Below, in pieces: positions 1 to 8,416 of a stretch of 64,000 bases of DNA. This DNA comes from Spirosoma oryzae. Its GTDB lineage: Bacteria > Bacteroidota > Bacteroidia > Cytophagales > Spirosomataceae. A program made the translations under genes and the position numbers. Below the pieces are notes generated by a model that was not told where the DNA came from, did not search any database, and worked only from the letters and a program-made list of their open reading frames with translations. Positions within the stretch are counted from its first letter, which is position 1, and the number at the start of each line of letters is the position of its first letter. The stretch lies in contig NZ_PVTE01000017.1 of assembly GCF_003002825.1 (NCBI RefSeq), forward strand, positions 1-64,000, written 5' to 3'.

Positions 1-439
1 CAGTCAGTGGTTGCCACTGAGAGGTCATGTTTTTGTTGCTTGGTCGCTACAAAGTTGACCTGACTACCAGCTTTTTAGATTCCCCAACACACTCTAAGGT
101 TATGAAGGTAAGAACACAACAGATAACCGTTGCAGTAAGAAAAATTAGTATGCTAAAACGTTTCGCTTTCAATCCACTGTTAGTTAGTGTTTTGCTTCCT
201 CAATATTTCACCTGTCGAGCTGTGCGACTTGTCAGCGAGAGCCCCCCGAACGAATATCGAGTCTATTAATTGGAGCGTTCCCTCTGTCGCAGAAAATCTA
301 GAAATGGTGGCCCAGACCTGCCTAACCGGGGCGTTTCGATTGTCGCACGCAAACTGACTAACGAACCTAAATCACCCTGTCGCGAGATGTGCCCCTTGTC
401 GCAGGTGACCCAGCCACTCCCTTTTTGCTTGTTTGCTCC
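1..439. repeat. Left-edge noncoding stretch with 55-bp-type repeat units
   Basis: No gene is supported here. From about 270 onward it carries three degenerate copies of the GGGGCGTTT...TGTCG repeat (near 272, 324 and 372), the same unit seen beside every cassette gene to the right. A minus-strand ATG at 26-28 opens a reading frame that leaves the window after nine codons; it may be the start of the next cassette gene to the left, but nothing more can be said from so little sequence. Confidence 0.5.
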
Positions 440-528
440 ACCCAACGACCACAGGGGTTGATGGATGATGACACCACTTCCCTGAACACAAATAGCTTTT
501 CAACCTTTACACCCCTGTTTGGTTGGGC
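440..528. repeat. attC-like site 1
   Basis: Left core ACCCAAC (440-446) and right core GTTGGGC (522-528) flank inner arms ACAGGGG and CCCCTGT. The central part has the family words TGATGG, CTGAACA and CAACCTTTACA. It lies downstream of the NACHT gene. Confidence 0.6.
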
Positions 529-700
529 TGCCCCGCTTTCCTTCTGGGCCGTGCTCCCTGTCGACGGAAAGCTACCCCACGCCAAGCGGACAACAATCGA
601 TCCGCCGGTTTCCGCTGAGAACGAGCGCGAAGCGTTAGGCAATTTGTCGAGCCACAAGTGAACCAGTCAATATAACTCTTCAAGACATTGCACATCAAAG
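529..700. repeat. Repeat-derived spacer between attC-like site 1 and NACHT gene
   Basis: Carries one 55-bp-type unit (GGGCCGTGC...CCTGTCGACGG) directly after the palindrome, then unique sequence up to the stop codon of the NACHT gene. No gene seen. Confidence 0.5.
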
Positions 701-2593
701 CTATATCAGACTGACTAAGTCGCTATTAAATTCATCGTTTGCTTTTACGAGATTTTCATAACGATATATTTCTGTATCAATAAATTTATCAAACCTTTGA
801 GCTATATCAAGAACTTGAGAATTACACAAACTATAAAAATCGTTTGGTACTTCCTGGGTCAACTCAATCACTCTCATTTTTTGCTTTACTAAATCTCTAC
901 TGCCAGTATGATGATTAAAAACACTGACCTCTTCTTCTTTAGAAATAAATTTACACTTTTCTATATCTTCATTCTTTCTTAAAGTTTCGTCCAGTACGCG
1001 AAATAGTTCACGAGTAAAAGGTAGATGAATATATATTGAACGATATACTAATTGATTATTAATATTAACTTGTCTGTCAAAATATGAAATTTCTCTATTT
1101 TTTCCTCGATTCTTTTCTACATATGGCAAAGAAATACTTGTGACAAAAAATTGTATAAAAGATTTTACTAACGATTCATTATTTTCATTGTTTATTAACT
1201 GACGAAGCTCATAAAATAAGGGTAACAAGTAATATTTAGTGAAATTTTGATTATCCATTTCCTTGCATAAGGATAAGAAGTTTTCAACTTCACCAAATCT
1301 TCGCACATCGGTGAATTTAACAATAATCTTTTGGTAAACTTTTTCACTCTCTATTGAGTTTAAATTTCTTATGAATGCAGCAGCAAAATATTCTTGCAAT
1401 GATCTATGAGCGAAAGACAATTCCCCGTTATCATCAACCCATAAGGCTACGGCTGACTTTAGGTCTTTAATAAAAAGATAGTTATCGAAGTCATAACCGC
1501 TCTTTTTCTGCTTAATCATTCTAAGTTTATCATTTGCATAATCACTGTCCCAACTAATCTTACCATCAAAATATGATAAGAAACAGAAAACTCTTAATAT
1601 ATTCTCAAACTTCTCTTGATTCAACCCGCTAAGCTTTTCCCGAACGAAACCTAATTTTGTCTTACTATCATGTTCTGAGAAGAGCGCATTTATAACTCTT
1701 CTGTAAAATATATATTTTTTATCTGGCACTTCAGCATTACTCTGAAAAGTGAGTATATATAGGGATAATAATAGAGGATTTTTTAAAAAGCTTTCAATAA
1801 ATGGTGATGCATTATTTTTTATGGAATTTACTATTTTTATAGCTAGTTCTTTTTCCGAATGTAATTGCTTAAATATAAACCCTTCTATTTCTCCTCCGAT
1901 AATAGTAAGCCCCTCGACTGAATAATTATGGAACAAGGGTAAATTCTCTATATCTGAATATGGTCTTGTTGTTAAAATGTAGGAGTTATTGTCGTATCTC
2001 TGAATAAAACTGTTCAAATTGTCAATAAGTCCAATTTTTATATCCGCATTAAGTTCATCGAAACCATCTAAAAAAAATATAAATTTTCCATGTTCTAAAA
2101 ACCTTTCTAAAATTTTAACATTCTCAGTTAATTTATTTTCAAATATCTTCTCGTATATATAAGTTTCTAGTTTATTATTATAATCATTCAAATATCTTAA
2201 TTCTACTAAAACTGGAATTCCTTTTTTTTCGTAGATAGCGTTTAAAAATAGATGCTTTGTAAGTGTACTTTTTCCGCTTCCAGCGTCCCCTACAATTGTT
2301 ATATATTTATTTTTCTCTAAAAGTTTAGTGATACTCTTTGTTTCTATATGATTTATTTTATCAGTACTTAATTTTAAGTGATAATATATATTATATAAAT
2401 ACGTTGGCGTATTGCCTTTTAGAAGTGTTTTAATGTAGGAGTATTTATCCTTTTGCTTCTCTAAATATTTTTTAATTCCTATTTTTAGGAATTGTTTAGA
2501 TTCATCACTTATTCCTTCAAGTATAGATTTAGATTCTTTCGCCAGCTCCCCAACAAATGAGCTAATAAGTGTTTCTAGTATTTTCTCTTCCAT
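701..2593 (-). CDS. NACHT-domain STAND NTPase, probable anti-phage protein
   Basis: A 630-residue protein with a clear NACHT-type P-loop: Walker A GDAGSGKST at 102-110, Walker B FIFFLDGFDEL at 171-181, and a TTR sensor motif near 208-210. A conserved LQEYFAAAF helix motif follows near residue 410, as in NACHT proteins. About 90 residues of helical, lysine-rich sequence precede the NTPase; no nuclease, TIR or protease effector is recognisable. The C-terminal third has no repeats I recognise. Bacterial NACHT proteins are established phage sensors (bNACHT) that oligomerise on infection; a defence role here is inferred from family and from its place in a mobile array. The gene is strikingly AT-rich compared with the repeats and chromosome around it, a sign of transfer. 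The ATG at 2593 is the first in frame. Confidence 0.88.
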   Translation of the reverse strand: MEEKILETLISSFVGELAKESKSILEGISDESKQFLKIGIKKYLEKQKDKYSYIKTLLKGNTPTYLYNIYYHLKLSTDKINHIETKSITKLLEKNKYITIVGDAGSGKSTLTKHLFLNAIYEKKGIPVLVELRYLNDYNNKLETYIYEKIFENKLTENVKILERFLEHGKFIFFLDGFDELNADIKIGLIDNLNSFIQRYDNNSYILTTRPYSDIENLPLFHNYSVEGLTIIGGEIEGFIFKQLHSEKELAIKIVNSIKNNASPFIESFLKNPLLLSLYILTFQSNAEVPDKKYIFYRRVINALFSEHDSKTKLGFVREKLSGLNQEKFENILRVFCFLSYFDGKISWDSDYANDKLRMIKQKKSGYDFDNYLFIKDLKSAVALWVDDNGELSFAHRSLQEYFAAAFIRNLNSIESEKVYQKIIVKFTDVRRFGEVENFLSLCKEMDNQNFTKYYLLPLFYELRQLINNENNESLVKSFIQFFVTSISLPYVEKNRGKNREISYFDRQVNINNQLVYRSIYIHLPFTRELFRVLDETLRKNEDIEKCKFISKEEEVSVFNHHTGSRDLVKQKMRVIELTQEVPNDFYSLCNSQVLDIAQRFDKFIDTEIYRYENLVKANDEFNSDLVSLI

Positions 2594-2822
2594 TCTCGGT
2601 TAAAGTTTATTATTCTGTAAATATATAGAAGACAAATAGAAAACTTGTTTTTCGTCTTTCCTAACCGGGGCGTTTCTCGTGTCGACCGCAACCCAAAAGG
2701 TACCCAACCCTGGCGTTCAACCTGTCAACCGTAACCCGCCTAACGAACCCAAACCTTGTTTGTCGGGACGTGTAAATTGTCGCACGAAGCCCACAAACAC
2801 ACCTTTTCTGCTTGTCTGGACC
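2594..2822. repeat. Leader of NACHT cassette with three 55-bp-type units
   Basis: An AT-rich stretch of about 65 bp upstream of the NACHT start is followed by repeat units beginning near 2664, 2712 and 2768 (GGGGCGTTTCTCGTGTCG type). An AT-rich TATATA segment lies about 40 bp before the ATG, but no good TAnnTTTG promoter is evident. Confidence 0.5.
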
Positions 2823-2910
2823 ACCCAGCAACCACAGGGGCTGATGGATGAGCACATAAGATAACTGAACATGAGTAACTTGCAACCTTTACACCCCTGT
2901 TTGGTTGGGC
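2823..2910. repeat. attC-like site 2
   Basis: Left core ACCCAGC (2823-2829) is slightly off consensus; right core GTTGGGC is at 2904-2910. Inner arms ACAGGGG/CCCCTGT and the words TGATGG, CTGAACA and CAACCTTTACA are present. Confidence 0.55.
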
Positions 2911-3276
2911 TGCCCCGCTTTCCTGCGGGACGAGCGTCCTGTCGCCGGAACGGTGACAGGCGCGGAGCGAATTAACAACGTACCAAATCCGCTTTTCAGA
3001 CTCGTACGAAGCCGAACCGGACGGTTTTTAGCCGAACGCGAAGCCCACCACTGGCCTTGTCGGGGCGGCTGGCTTGTCGCAGAGGACGTCGCAAACGCGC
3101 TTTTAGCTGACCTGACCGGGGCGTTTCTCGTGTCGACCGAAACCAAAAAAGCGACCCAACTCAGGCGTTTAACCTGTCAACCGGAAGCCCCACAACGAGC
3201 CAAACAGCCCGACTTTGGGACGTACTGACTGTCACACGAAAGACGGCAAACAAACTTTTTTATTTTTGTCTGGCGC
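2911..3276. repeat. Cassette body without a recognisable gene, made of 55-bp-type units
   Basis: About 366 bp between sites 2 and 3 consist of successive degenerate repeat units (for example near 2927, 3058, 3116 and 3163). Open frames exist on both strands but their translations are simply the repeat in different frames, so no coding gene is called. This cassette seems to have lost its gene or to be noncoding. Confidence 0.5.
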
Positions 3277-3363
3277 ACCCAACGACCACAGGGGCTGATG
3301 GATGAGGACGCAACTCCAAGCAACGAATGTGGTCTCAACCTTTACACCCCTGTTTGGTTGGGC
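3277..3363. repeat. attC-like site 3
   Basis: Cores ACCCAAC (3277-3283) and GTTGGGC (3357-3363), inner arms ACAGGGG/CCCCTGT. It lies downstream of the minus-strand lipoprotein gene. Confidence 0.6.
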
Positions 3364-3459
3364 TGCCCCGCTTTCCTGCGGGACGTGCTTCCTGTCGCCC
3401 GAGTGCTGCCAACATGGAAACGAACACAACGCGCTTGTCCTAATTAATGCTTGCCAGAC

Positions 3460-4542
3460 TTAACGCCAGAAGTCAGCCAGGTCTTTGACAAAAAAACCGC
3501 CACTTTCTACGGCAACGTAGACCTTACCATTCTGCTCAGCAACCCCGTTTATCCCTAAACCCATTAAGCCCTTCAGGGATAGAGGGCGGAACGAATATGT
3601 TTTTACATCAAACTCCTCCAGCCTGCCATCATACGAAACTACAAGTCGATCTTTAATGGAGTAAACCTGTGCCCACCGCGATTGGAAAGTCGCTATCGGA
3701 GCCTGACGTTGCCACGTCGAGCCTTTGTCCGTGCTTTGATAAAGAAACAGTTTTGACTCCGCTTTTGAGTAAATAACGGCATATAGCATATCGCCACTCG
3801 AAAATACGTAGTTTACACTCCAATCCTTATTGGCCGTTAAATCATTAGCCGTTGCTTTATCGGTAATGCCCAATAGTTTATAATCAGAATGAATGAAGAA
3901 TTTGTCACCAATACTGTAGGGGCGAATGACCGATAATTGCACTGAATCTGGCAGAATAATCTGGTAGCTTTTTCTGGCAGGGTCCCAGAGCGGTCGCCCT
4001 CGATTATCCAACTGAATTTGGTAAAGTGATTGAGGGAAATTGTTATCATTAGCCTCAATCAGCAGTTGTCCCTTATCGTTTATAGCCAGGGCATCGAAAA
4101 TACCTGTATTTGCCGCAAACTGGGTACGTATTGAGTTTACCGCGCCAAGTTCTTTTAGAGATATGTAAAAAGGGATATCTGTAGTAGCGTACGGAATGCA
4201 TTTAATCTGCGTATCTGATTGAATTATATACGCTACTCCCCGGTAATAAACGGGCCGTGTGTAAGCATCTTTATCAAAGCGGAATGATTGCGTTGCAGCC
4301 CCACTGGCAGGATACGTGTAGAGAGCCTTGGGAGTAGAAAAAATGAGTTGCTGTCCGTCGGCGTAAACGCTCTGTCCGAAATGCTCCTTTATTCCTAGCA
4401 GGCTATCGATGCGTACCCAGGCAGTAGCATTTTCCTCCGGTACTACCTGGGTATAGTTCGGATTTTTGGAGCAACTGAAAAATACCAGCGAAATCAGGGC
4501 AAGAAGCGTAATGATCCTGGCGAGAGTTGAAAGGTTTTTCAT
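3460..4542 (-). CDS. Lipoprotein with a sialidase-type Asp-box (predicted beta-propeller)
   Basis: A 360-residue protein beginning with a lipoprotein signal: hydrophobic core and FFSC lipobox with Cys24 as the predicted lipidation site. The rest is rich in aromatic-flanked beta-strand segments. One classical Asp-box, STDKGSTWQ (270-278), is the motif that marks BNR/sialidase-fold propellers. No catalytic residues of sialidases can be identified, so an enzymatic role is not claimed. Expected to be anchored in the outer or inner membrane facing the periplasm or surface. It is the only gene between attC-like sites 3 and 4. Function unknown. Confidence 0.75.
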   Translation of the reverse strand: MKNLSTLARIITLLALISLVFFSCSKNPNYTQVVPEENATAWVRIDSLLGIKEHFGQSVYADGQQLIFSTPKALYTYPASGAATQSFRFDKDAYTRPVYYRGVAYIIQSDTQIKCIPYATTDIPFYISLKELGAVNSIRTQFAANTGIFDALAINDKGQLLIEANDNNFPQSLYQIQLDNRGRPLWDPARKSYQIILPDSVQLSVIRPYSIGDKFFIHSDYKLLGITDKATANDLTANKDWSVNYVFSSGDMLYAVIYSKAESKLFLYQSTDKGSTWQRQAPIATFQSRWAQVYSIKDRLVVSYDGRLEEFDVKTYSFRPLSLKGLMGLGINGVAEQNGKVYVAVESGGFFVKDLADFWR

Positions 4543-4616
4543 GGTGACTTATGAGCTTACCTAATTTTAACTACTATTTGCAAACTACTATCGGGCATGC
4601 TTCGCTGTTACGCTAC
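4543..4616. other. Upstream region of lipoprotein cassette
   Basis: Only 74 bp separate the lipoprotein start codon from attC-like site 4; unlike the other cassettes it contains no clear 55-bp-type unit, and no promoter consensus is evident. Confidence 0.35.
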
Positions 4617-4704
4617 ACCTAACAACCGCAGGTGTTTATGAATGAGACCAAAACTACCCTGAACACGAGCAACTTCCAACCTTTACACCCTTTCTCGGTT
4701 GGAC
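4617..4704. repeat. attC-like site 4
   Basis: Cores ACCTAAC (4617-4623) and GTTGGAC (4698-4704) differ from the majority but still fit RYYYAAC/GTTRRRY. The inner arms are weaker (AGGTGT / ACACCC). The words CTGAACA and CCAACCTTTACA are kept. Confidence 0.5.
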
Positions 4705-4954
4705 TGTAAACCTTCCTTGGGAATGAGCATCCTGTCGAGGAGAGCGGCCTGTCGGACGACACGCACCTAACTCGTTGGCTGTCCTGCTGAGGAGTGTGGC
4801 TTGTCGGCCGAAGCTGCTTAACGCACTTGAAAGCTGGCCTTGTCCCCAAGTGCGGAGTGTCGACCGAAGCGGGAAGCGAAAGAACGAGGCTGCCCTACGA
4901 GTCGTGCGGCCTGTCGCCCGAACGCTGGCAAACGAGCAACTGCTTTGACATTCC
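4705..4954. repeat. Geneless cassette body with 55-bp-type units
   Basis: About 250 bp between sites 4 and 5 are filled with diverged repeat units containing CCTGTCG or CTTGTCG words (near 4733, 4750, 4800, 4855 and 4910). No coding gene is supported; the frames open on both strands read through repeats. Confidence 0.45.
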
Positions 4955-5039
4955 ACCCAACGCCAACAGGGGCTGATGGTGTGCAAGCTACTCGACTGAA
5001 CAAACGTACCTGAACCTTTACACCCCTGTTTGGTTGGGC
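4955..5039. repeat. attC-like site 5
   Basis: Cores ACCCAAC (4955-4961) and GTTGGGC (5033-5039) with inner arms ACAGGGG/CCCCTGT. It ends 60 bp from the stop codon of the membrane-protein gene, with one GGGACGTGC...CCTGTCG unit between. Confidence 0.6.
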
Positions 5040-5099
5040 TGAAAACGTTCCTCTGGGACGTGCGTCCTGTCGACGGAGAGCTACCCCACGCCGAGCGTA

Positions 5100-5504
5100 T
5101 TAGGTTGCCCTTACCACTCTGCTTTGCCTAAAATCCTCTACCCTGTAAAACAAAATAGCGTTAAACAGCGTGAAACCGATTACGGACCAAAAACTATAGA
5201 ATTGAGACAACCAAGTTGAGGCACCCCATGAATGGACAATCAAAACAAACAACAAAAACACCCTGGCATATTTATCAGGCAACCAGCGGCCTACCAAGCC
5301 GATGATAACCAGCCAAATAAAACAGATGACAAAGATGCCCGAAACGTGATGGGCCATCATGTAAGCACCGAAGGGATTACCTTCATTGGCTTTAGTTAAG
5401 TTACCCTGCCAATAATCATCTGACTGATGGGTGATGGTAATAATAATGTCAAATAAAGCCGCCCAATAAGCGGGCACGAACGATAACCAACTTTTACTCT
5501 TCAT
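5100..5504 (-). CDS. Small four-helix integral membrane protein, unknown function
   Basis: A 134-residue protein made almost entirely of four predicted membrane helices (about residues 9-25, 50-70, 78-95 and 103-120) joined by short loops. A loop rich in Asp, Asn and Gly follows the first helix, and a His-His pair precedes the second. I do not recognise the family. It is the single gene between attC-like sites 5 and 6 and the ATG at 5504 is the natural start. Its first codons sit just downstream (in its own direction) of the repeat block at 5519-5688. Cargo membrane proteins are common in integron cassettes; no role is assigned. Confidence 0.65.
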   Translation of the reverse strand: MKSKSWLSFVPAYWAALFDIIITITHQSDDYWQGNLTKANEGNPFGAYMMAHHVSGIFVICFIWLVIIGLVGRWLPDKYARVFLLFVLIVHSWGASTWLSQFYSFWSVIGFTLFNAILFYRVEDFRQSRVVRAT

Positions 5505-5688
5505 TCCTATATCAATGAATCGGGGGCGTTTCCTTTGTCAACCGGAACCCGGAAATGGAAGCCCAAAGTTGTCCATCAGGGGCGGCTCTTGTGTCGACCG
5601 AAGCTGACTAACGAGCCCAAAAGCTTACTTTCGGGACGTGCCCACTGTCGCACGAAACCCGGAAATGAACTCTCATTTTTGAACCCAC
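5505..5688. repeat. Three 55-bp-type units upstream of the membrane-protein gene
   Basis: Units start near 5521, 5578 and 5634, with a period of 54-58 bp: GGGGGCGTTT..TTTGTC, GGGGCGGCT..GTGTCG and GGGACGTGC..CTGTCG, each followed by CGAAACC-like and GGAAATG- or GACTAACGA-like words. The third can form a hairpin from CGTGC and GCACG. Confidence 0.6.
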
Positions 5689-5773
5689 ACCCAACGCCAA
5701 CGGGTGTTGATGATGGGCGCGAAACTCCACTGAACACGCGTCCCGCAACCTTTACATACCCGTTTGGTTGGGC
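5689..5773. repeat. attC-like site 6
   Basis: Cores ACCCAAC (5689-5695) and GTTGGGC (5767-5773); inner arms AACGGGTG / TACCCGTTT. The change from CAGGGG to ACGGGT on one arm is matched on the other arm, a compensatory difference that supports a selected stem. Confidence 0.6.
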
Positions 5774-5848
5774 TGAAAACCGTCCTCCAGGGGCGAGCTG
5801 CCTGTCGCTAGACAGCCGCCCACGCGGAGCGAACACACTACTATTATT

Positions 5849-6109
5849 CTAAAGCCCGAATTGATCTTTTATCCAAGAATCGGGTGCGTTTGGATTTAAC
5901 GTCTGATTCATAAGATTCTCCGTGACTTTATTTTCGTCAAACGTGTACTGAGCATGAAGTTTCTCCACGTCTGCTATCAAGTCGGGATAATTAAGTTGAT
6001 TGACTTTTGCCAACTCGCGAAGTATGACTTGTGAGAAGGCTTTGTTCATACTCAACTGATTGCTAACTCTGCCTAAAAGCGCAAACACTGCACCAAATTC
6101 TTTTTCCAT
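5849..6109 (-). CDS. Small hypothetical protein
   Basis: An 86-residue protein, mostly predicted helical with alternating hydrophobic and charged residues and no membrane segment or signal peptide; it ends with a Trp-Ile-Lys-Asp-Gln-Phe-Gly tail. It is not a family I recognise. It is the only plausible gene between attC-like sites 6 and 7; the ATG at 6109 lies directly beside the repeat block. Codon use is less GC-rich than the chromosomal genes, matching the other cassette cargo. It could be an antitoxin or immunity-type protein by size alone, but nothing in the sequence shows this. Confidence 0.55.
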   Translation of the reverse strand: MEKEFGAVFALLGRVSNQLSMNKAFSQVILRELAKVNQLNYPDLIADVEKLHAQYTFDENKVTENLMNQTLNPNAPDSWIKDQFGL

Positions 6110-6343
6110 ATGGCTGATTTTCGGGGCGTTTACTTTGTCGCGGGAGACCCGCCTGACTCACTTTTCTTACCCAACCGGGGCGTTTGATCTGTCAGTCGCA
6201 ACCCGGAAATGGAAGCCTAAACGTTGCTTAACGGGGCGTTCAAACTGTCACACGAAAACCGGAAATGAAAGCTCAAAGTCCGACCTCTGCGGCCTGTCCA
6301 CTGTCGACCCAGACCCGGAAATGCAAGCACTGCTCAGACGACC
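6110..6343. repeat. Four 55-bp-type units
   Basis: Four consecutive units start near 6121, 6178, 6234 and 6290 with a spacing of 55-57 bp. They are the clearest tandem run in the window: GGGGCGTTT or GCGGCCTGT, then CTGTC/TTGTC, then acccGGAAATG-AAGC. They abut attC-like site 7. Confidence 0.65.
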
Positions 6344-6429
6344 ACCCAACGACCATGAGGGCTGATGGTGGAGAACACGACATACCTGAACACAAACAGC
6401 GTCAACCTTACACCCTTTCTTGGTTAGAC
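6344..6429. repeat. attC-like site 7
   Basis: Cores ACCCAAC (6344-6350) and GTTAGAC (6423-6429). Inner arms ATGAGGG / CCCTTTCTT are less perfect. The CTGAACACAAACAG and CAACCTTACA words match the family. Confidence 0.5.
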
Positions 6430-6920
6430 TGCAAACTGTCCTCCGGGGGCGAGCAACCTGTCGCCCGAAAAGCCCCCCACGCGGAGCGGACAAAAACGCA
6501 CGGTCCGCTTTTTTAACACTGAGGGCGAAGCTAAACAAAGCCCTTCCATTTTTTGTACCCAGCCTTGTCAAGCCCGACTGTCGGGGCGTTTGGCTTGTCG
6601 ACCGCAAGCCGCCCAACGAACAAAAACTTAACTTCTGCGGCCTGCAAGCTGTCAGCCGCGACCCGCAAAAGAAAGCCTAAACTTGCCTACGCAGGGCGGT
6701 CAACCTGTAGCCCAGAACTCGGAAATGAAAGAACGACTTGGCTGGTTCACCCAACGAATTGCGGGCAAAAAAGGACTGAAAATTCAATTACGGCCTACCA
6801 AAGCAAAAACCATTTTCCTTTTACTAGAATACAAAAATTTGCAAAAGAAAAATGTTTTTTTTGATAAAAAGAGTGGAGTAGTTCAACTTCGATTGAAATC
6901 CCGCATCTTGCAAAACCGAT
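6430..6920. repeat. Repeat units, an orphan half-site and AT-rich tail
   Basis: No gene is called in this 491-bp stretch. Units continue near 6440, 6587, 6638 and 6695. At 6749-6755 an ACCCAAC core occurs after a typical unit, as at the left of every attC-like site, but no matching right half follows; instead an AT-rich sequence runs to the stop of the next gene. Frames open on the plus strand here read repeat sequence. Confidence 0.45.
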
Positions 6921-7421
6921 TTAGCTACAGGGCTTTATTCTCAGTATAATTTCGGTTTCTGGTTTCCAAAAATAATCATCAGAACAAATATAGGCTCTTA
7001 ACCAAAGAGTATTTTCGATATTTCTTATGTAAAAACCTTTTGGAAAATTATCGTCCATAATCAATGGTTTGGAAAAAATAAGAATAGAATCTTGAGGATG
7101 TTGATTCTTAACTATTATTTCAGATGGCTTTTGTGATTGATAATAAAGTCTAATATACGGAGCAAACTCCAGTGGGCAAAAATCAAAATTATTTGATTTC
7201 ATAGCCTTTTCAATTTCCCCAAAACTGCCTCCATTTTTAAGGCCTAAACTGCTCAATGTTAATTGAGCTATAGTAATTTTGTGTTCAGAGTTTTTATAAT
7301 TAAAAGTAGGAAAATCAAAAATCAATTTTGCATAATCGTTAATTCTGATTTTCGACAAAGAAAGTTTGTTTAATAAATCTTCTTTGTCAAGATTTTGATT
7401 AATTATTTCTATTTCTTGCAT
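6921..7421 (-). CDS. Hypothetical cytosolic protein, AT-rich cassette cargo
   Basis: A 166-residue protein without signal peptide or membrane helix. A conserved-looking core contains GGSFGEIEKAM (about 85-95), CPLEFAPYIRLYYQSQ (about 103-118) and a C-terminal stretch with FPKGFYIRNIENTLWLRAY. Similar CPLELAP..LRLQY..Q and FYLR..WLR patterns occur in a family of small uncharacterised bacterial proteins (recollection, not checked). The ATG at 7421 is the first in frame. The gene is AT-rich, like the NACHT gene and unlike the chromosome. It lies only 34 bp from the end of the next cassette gene, and upstream of it is attC-like site 8. Function unknown. Confidence 0.65.
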   Translation of the reverse strand: MQEIEIINQNLDKEDLLNKLSLSKIRINDYAKLIFDFPTFNYKNSEHKITIAQLTLSSLGLKNGGSFGEIEKAMKSNNFDFCPLEFAPYIRLYYQSQKPSEIIVKNQHPQDSILIFSKPLIMDDNFPKGFYIRNIENTLWLRAYICSDDYFWKPETEIILRIKPCS

Positions 7422-7452
7422 TTAATTATATGCAATTTTGTTGGAACTTTGA

Positions 7453-7538
7453 AGCTAACGCCAACGGGTGTTGATGGTGATGGCACAAGTTAACACAAAT
7501 AACCCAACTCCAACCTTTACACCCTCATTGGGTTGAGC
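7453..7538. repeat. attC-like site 8, inside the 3' end of a gene
   Basis: Left core AGCTAAC (7453-7459) is degenerate; right core GTTGAGC is at 7532-7538. Inner arms AACGGGTG / ACCCTCATT. The stop codon of the winged-helix protein gene (7455-7457) falls inside the left core, so the whole site is translated on the minus strand. Confidence 0.5.
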
Positions 7539-8090
7539 TGCCGACTTTCCCCCGGGACGAGCATCCTGTCGACGGAGGGACGACGGGGTTCGTATCGAGT
7601 CGCGAACTGGTGGACGCGTTTCTACACGTGCTGATGAAACCGGAATAGGTTCTCGCTTTTGTTTTAAAGTTTGTAATTCCCGTTTCAGTAATTCTATCTC
7701 TACCTTGTTCTTGTTGGTAGTTGCTACGTTGATGACGAATGTGGCGATTCCGATTAACGCCCCCGAGGTAATTCCAACAATCTGAACCCATCTTAACAGG
7801 TTAGCTTTGAACTTTTCCCATCCCTCTTCCAGAAGGTCTTCTTTGAATAAAGCTAATTTGCCGTTAGGCCGACAATAAACCAAGTTATTTTGTGCGTCAT
7901 GGTGGGCAAGTTCTTTCTGCTGAAGATAGTTAACAGCTCTGAGTACTTTAGGCTGCGGCTTTTTTATAAGTTTTGCTAATTCATCAACCGTAGGCCAATT
8001 CGTAACGCCCTGTTCATCCTTAGCGCTATCCCACGCTCTGGCTAAAATCGCGTGTTGAATTCTGTAAAGTTCTGGTACGTATAATCGCAT
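7455..8090 (-). CDS. Winged-helix-like / transmembrane protein whose tail is encoded by the attC-like site
   Basis: A 211-residue protein. Residues about 10-70 look like a winged-helix DNA-binding fold (helix-turn-helix-like stretch around VDELAKLIKKPQPKVLRAV). One membrane helix follows at about 104-123 (VQIVGITSGALIGIATFVIN), then a coiled coil at about 130-148 rich in Lys, Glu and Leu. The last 50 or so residues are basic and low in complexity; they are the translation of the 55-bp-type unit and of attC-like site 8, and the stop codon lies in the site's terminal core. A membrane-tethered regulator is a reasonable inference for the first 150 residues. The true ancestral stop was probably lost, or the tail is tolerated read-through. 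Start ATG 8090. Confidence 0.6.
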   Translation of the reverse strand: MRLYVPELYRIQHAILARAWDSAKDEQGVTNWPTVDELAKLIKKPQPKVLRAVNYLQQKELAHHDAQNNLVYCRPNGKLALFKEDLLEEGWEKFKANLLRWVQIVGITSGALIGIATFVINVATTNKNKVEIELLKRELQTLKQKREPIPVSSARVETRPPVRDSIRTPSSLRRQDARPGGKSAAQPNEGVKVGVGLFVLTCAITINTRWR

Positions 8091-8275
8091 TTTAAGTTTA
8101 ACCTATAGGGGTGTTTCTCGTGTCGCCGGAAAGCTAGACTTGGAAGTCCGAAGCCTGACTTGTTGGAGCGTTTACTGGGTCAGCCGGAACCCACCGAACA
8201 AGCAAAAATTCTGACTGCTGCGGCCTGCAACTTGTCGACCGGAACCCACCCCCACAAGCACTACTTTTATGGAAC
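8091..8275. repeat. 55-bp-type units before attC-like site 9
   Basis: Units near 8109, 8164 and 8220 (GGGTGTTTCTCGTGTCGCCGG, GGAGCGTTTACTGGGTCAGCC and GCGGCCTGCAACTTGTCGACC types), period about 55 bp. They separate the winged-helix gene start from the next palindrome. Confidence 0.55.
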
Positions 8276-8361
8276 ACCCAACGACCCAGGGGGGTGATGG
8301 CGTGGTGACAACTTACTTGAACAAACGTACTCTGCACCTTTACACCCCCTGTCGGTTGGGC
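8276..8361. repeat. attC-like site 9
   Basis: Cores ACCCAAC (8276-8282) and GTTGGGC (8355-8361), inner arms CAGGGGG / CCCCCTG. It lies 56 bp downstream of the DUF4279 gene stop. Confidence 0.6.
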
Positions 8362-8416
8362 TGCGGGCGTTGACCTTGCGGACTGTCTCCTGTCACACGA
8401 GACCCGACTAACGCAC

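Noticed and set aside
632..638. GCGTTAG, resembling the classic R' core of Proteobacterial attC sites
   Set aside because: No matching CTAAC partner at a suitable distance; a 7-mer match by chance is likely.
2889..3228. Open frames on both strands between attC-like sites 2 and 3
   Set aside because: Their translations are frame readings of the 55-bp repeat units, with no hydrophobic core or family motif.
6121..6343. CRISPR-like array
   Set aside because: Spacing is near 55 bp but the units are degenerate along their whole length, there are no identical short repeats with unique spacers and no cas genes.
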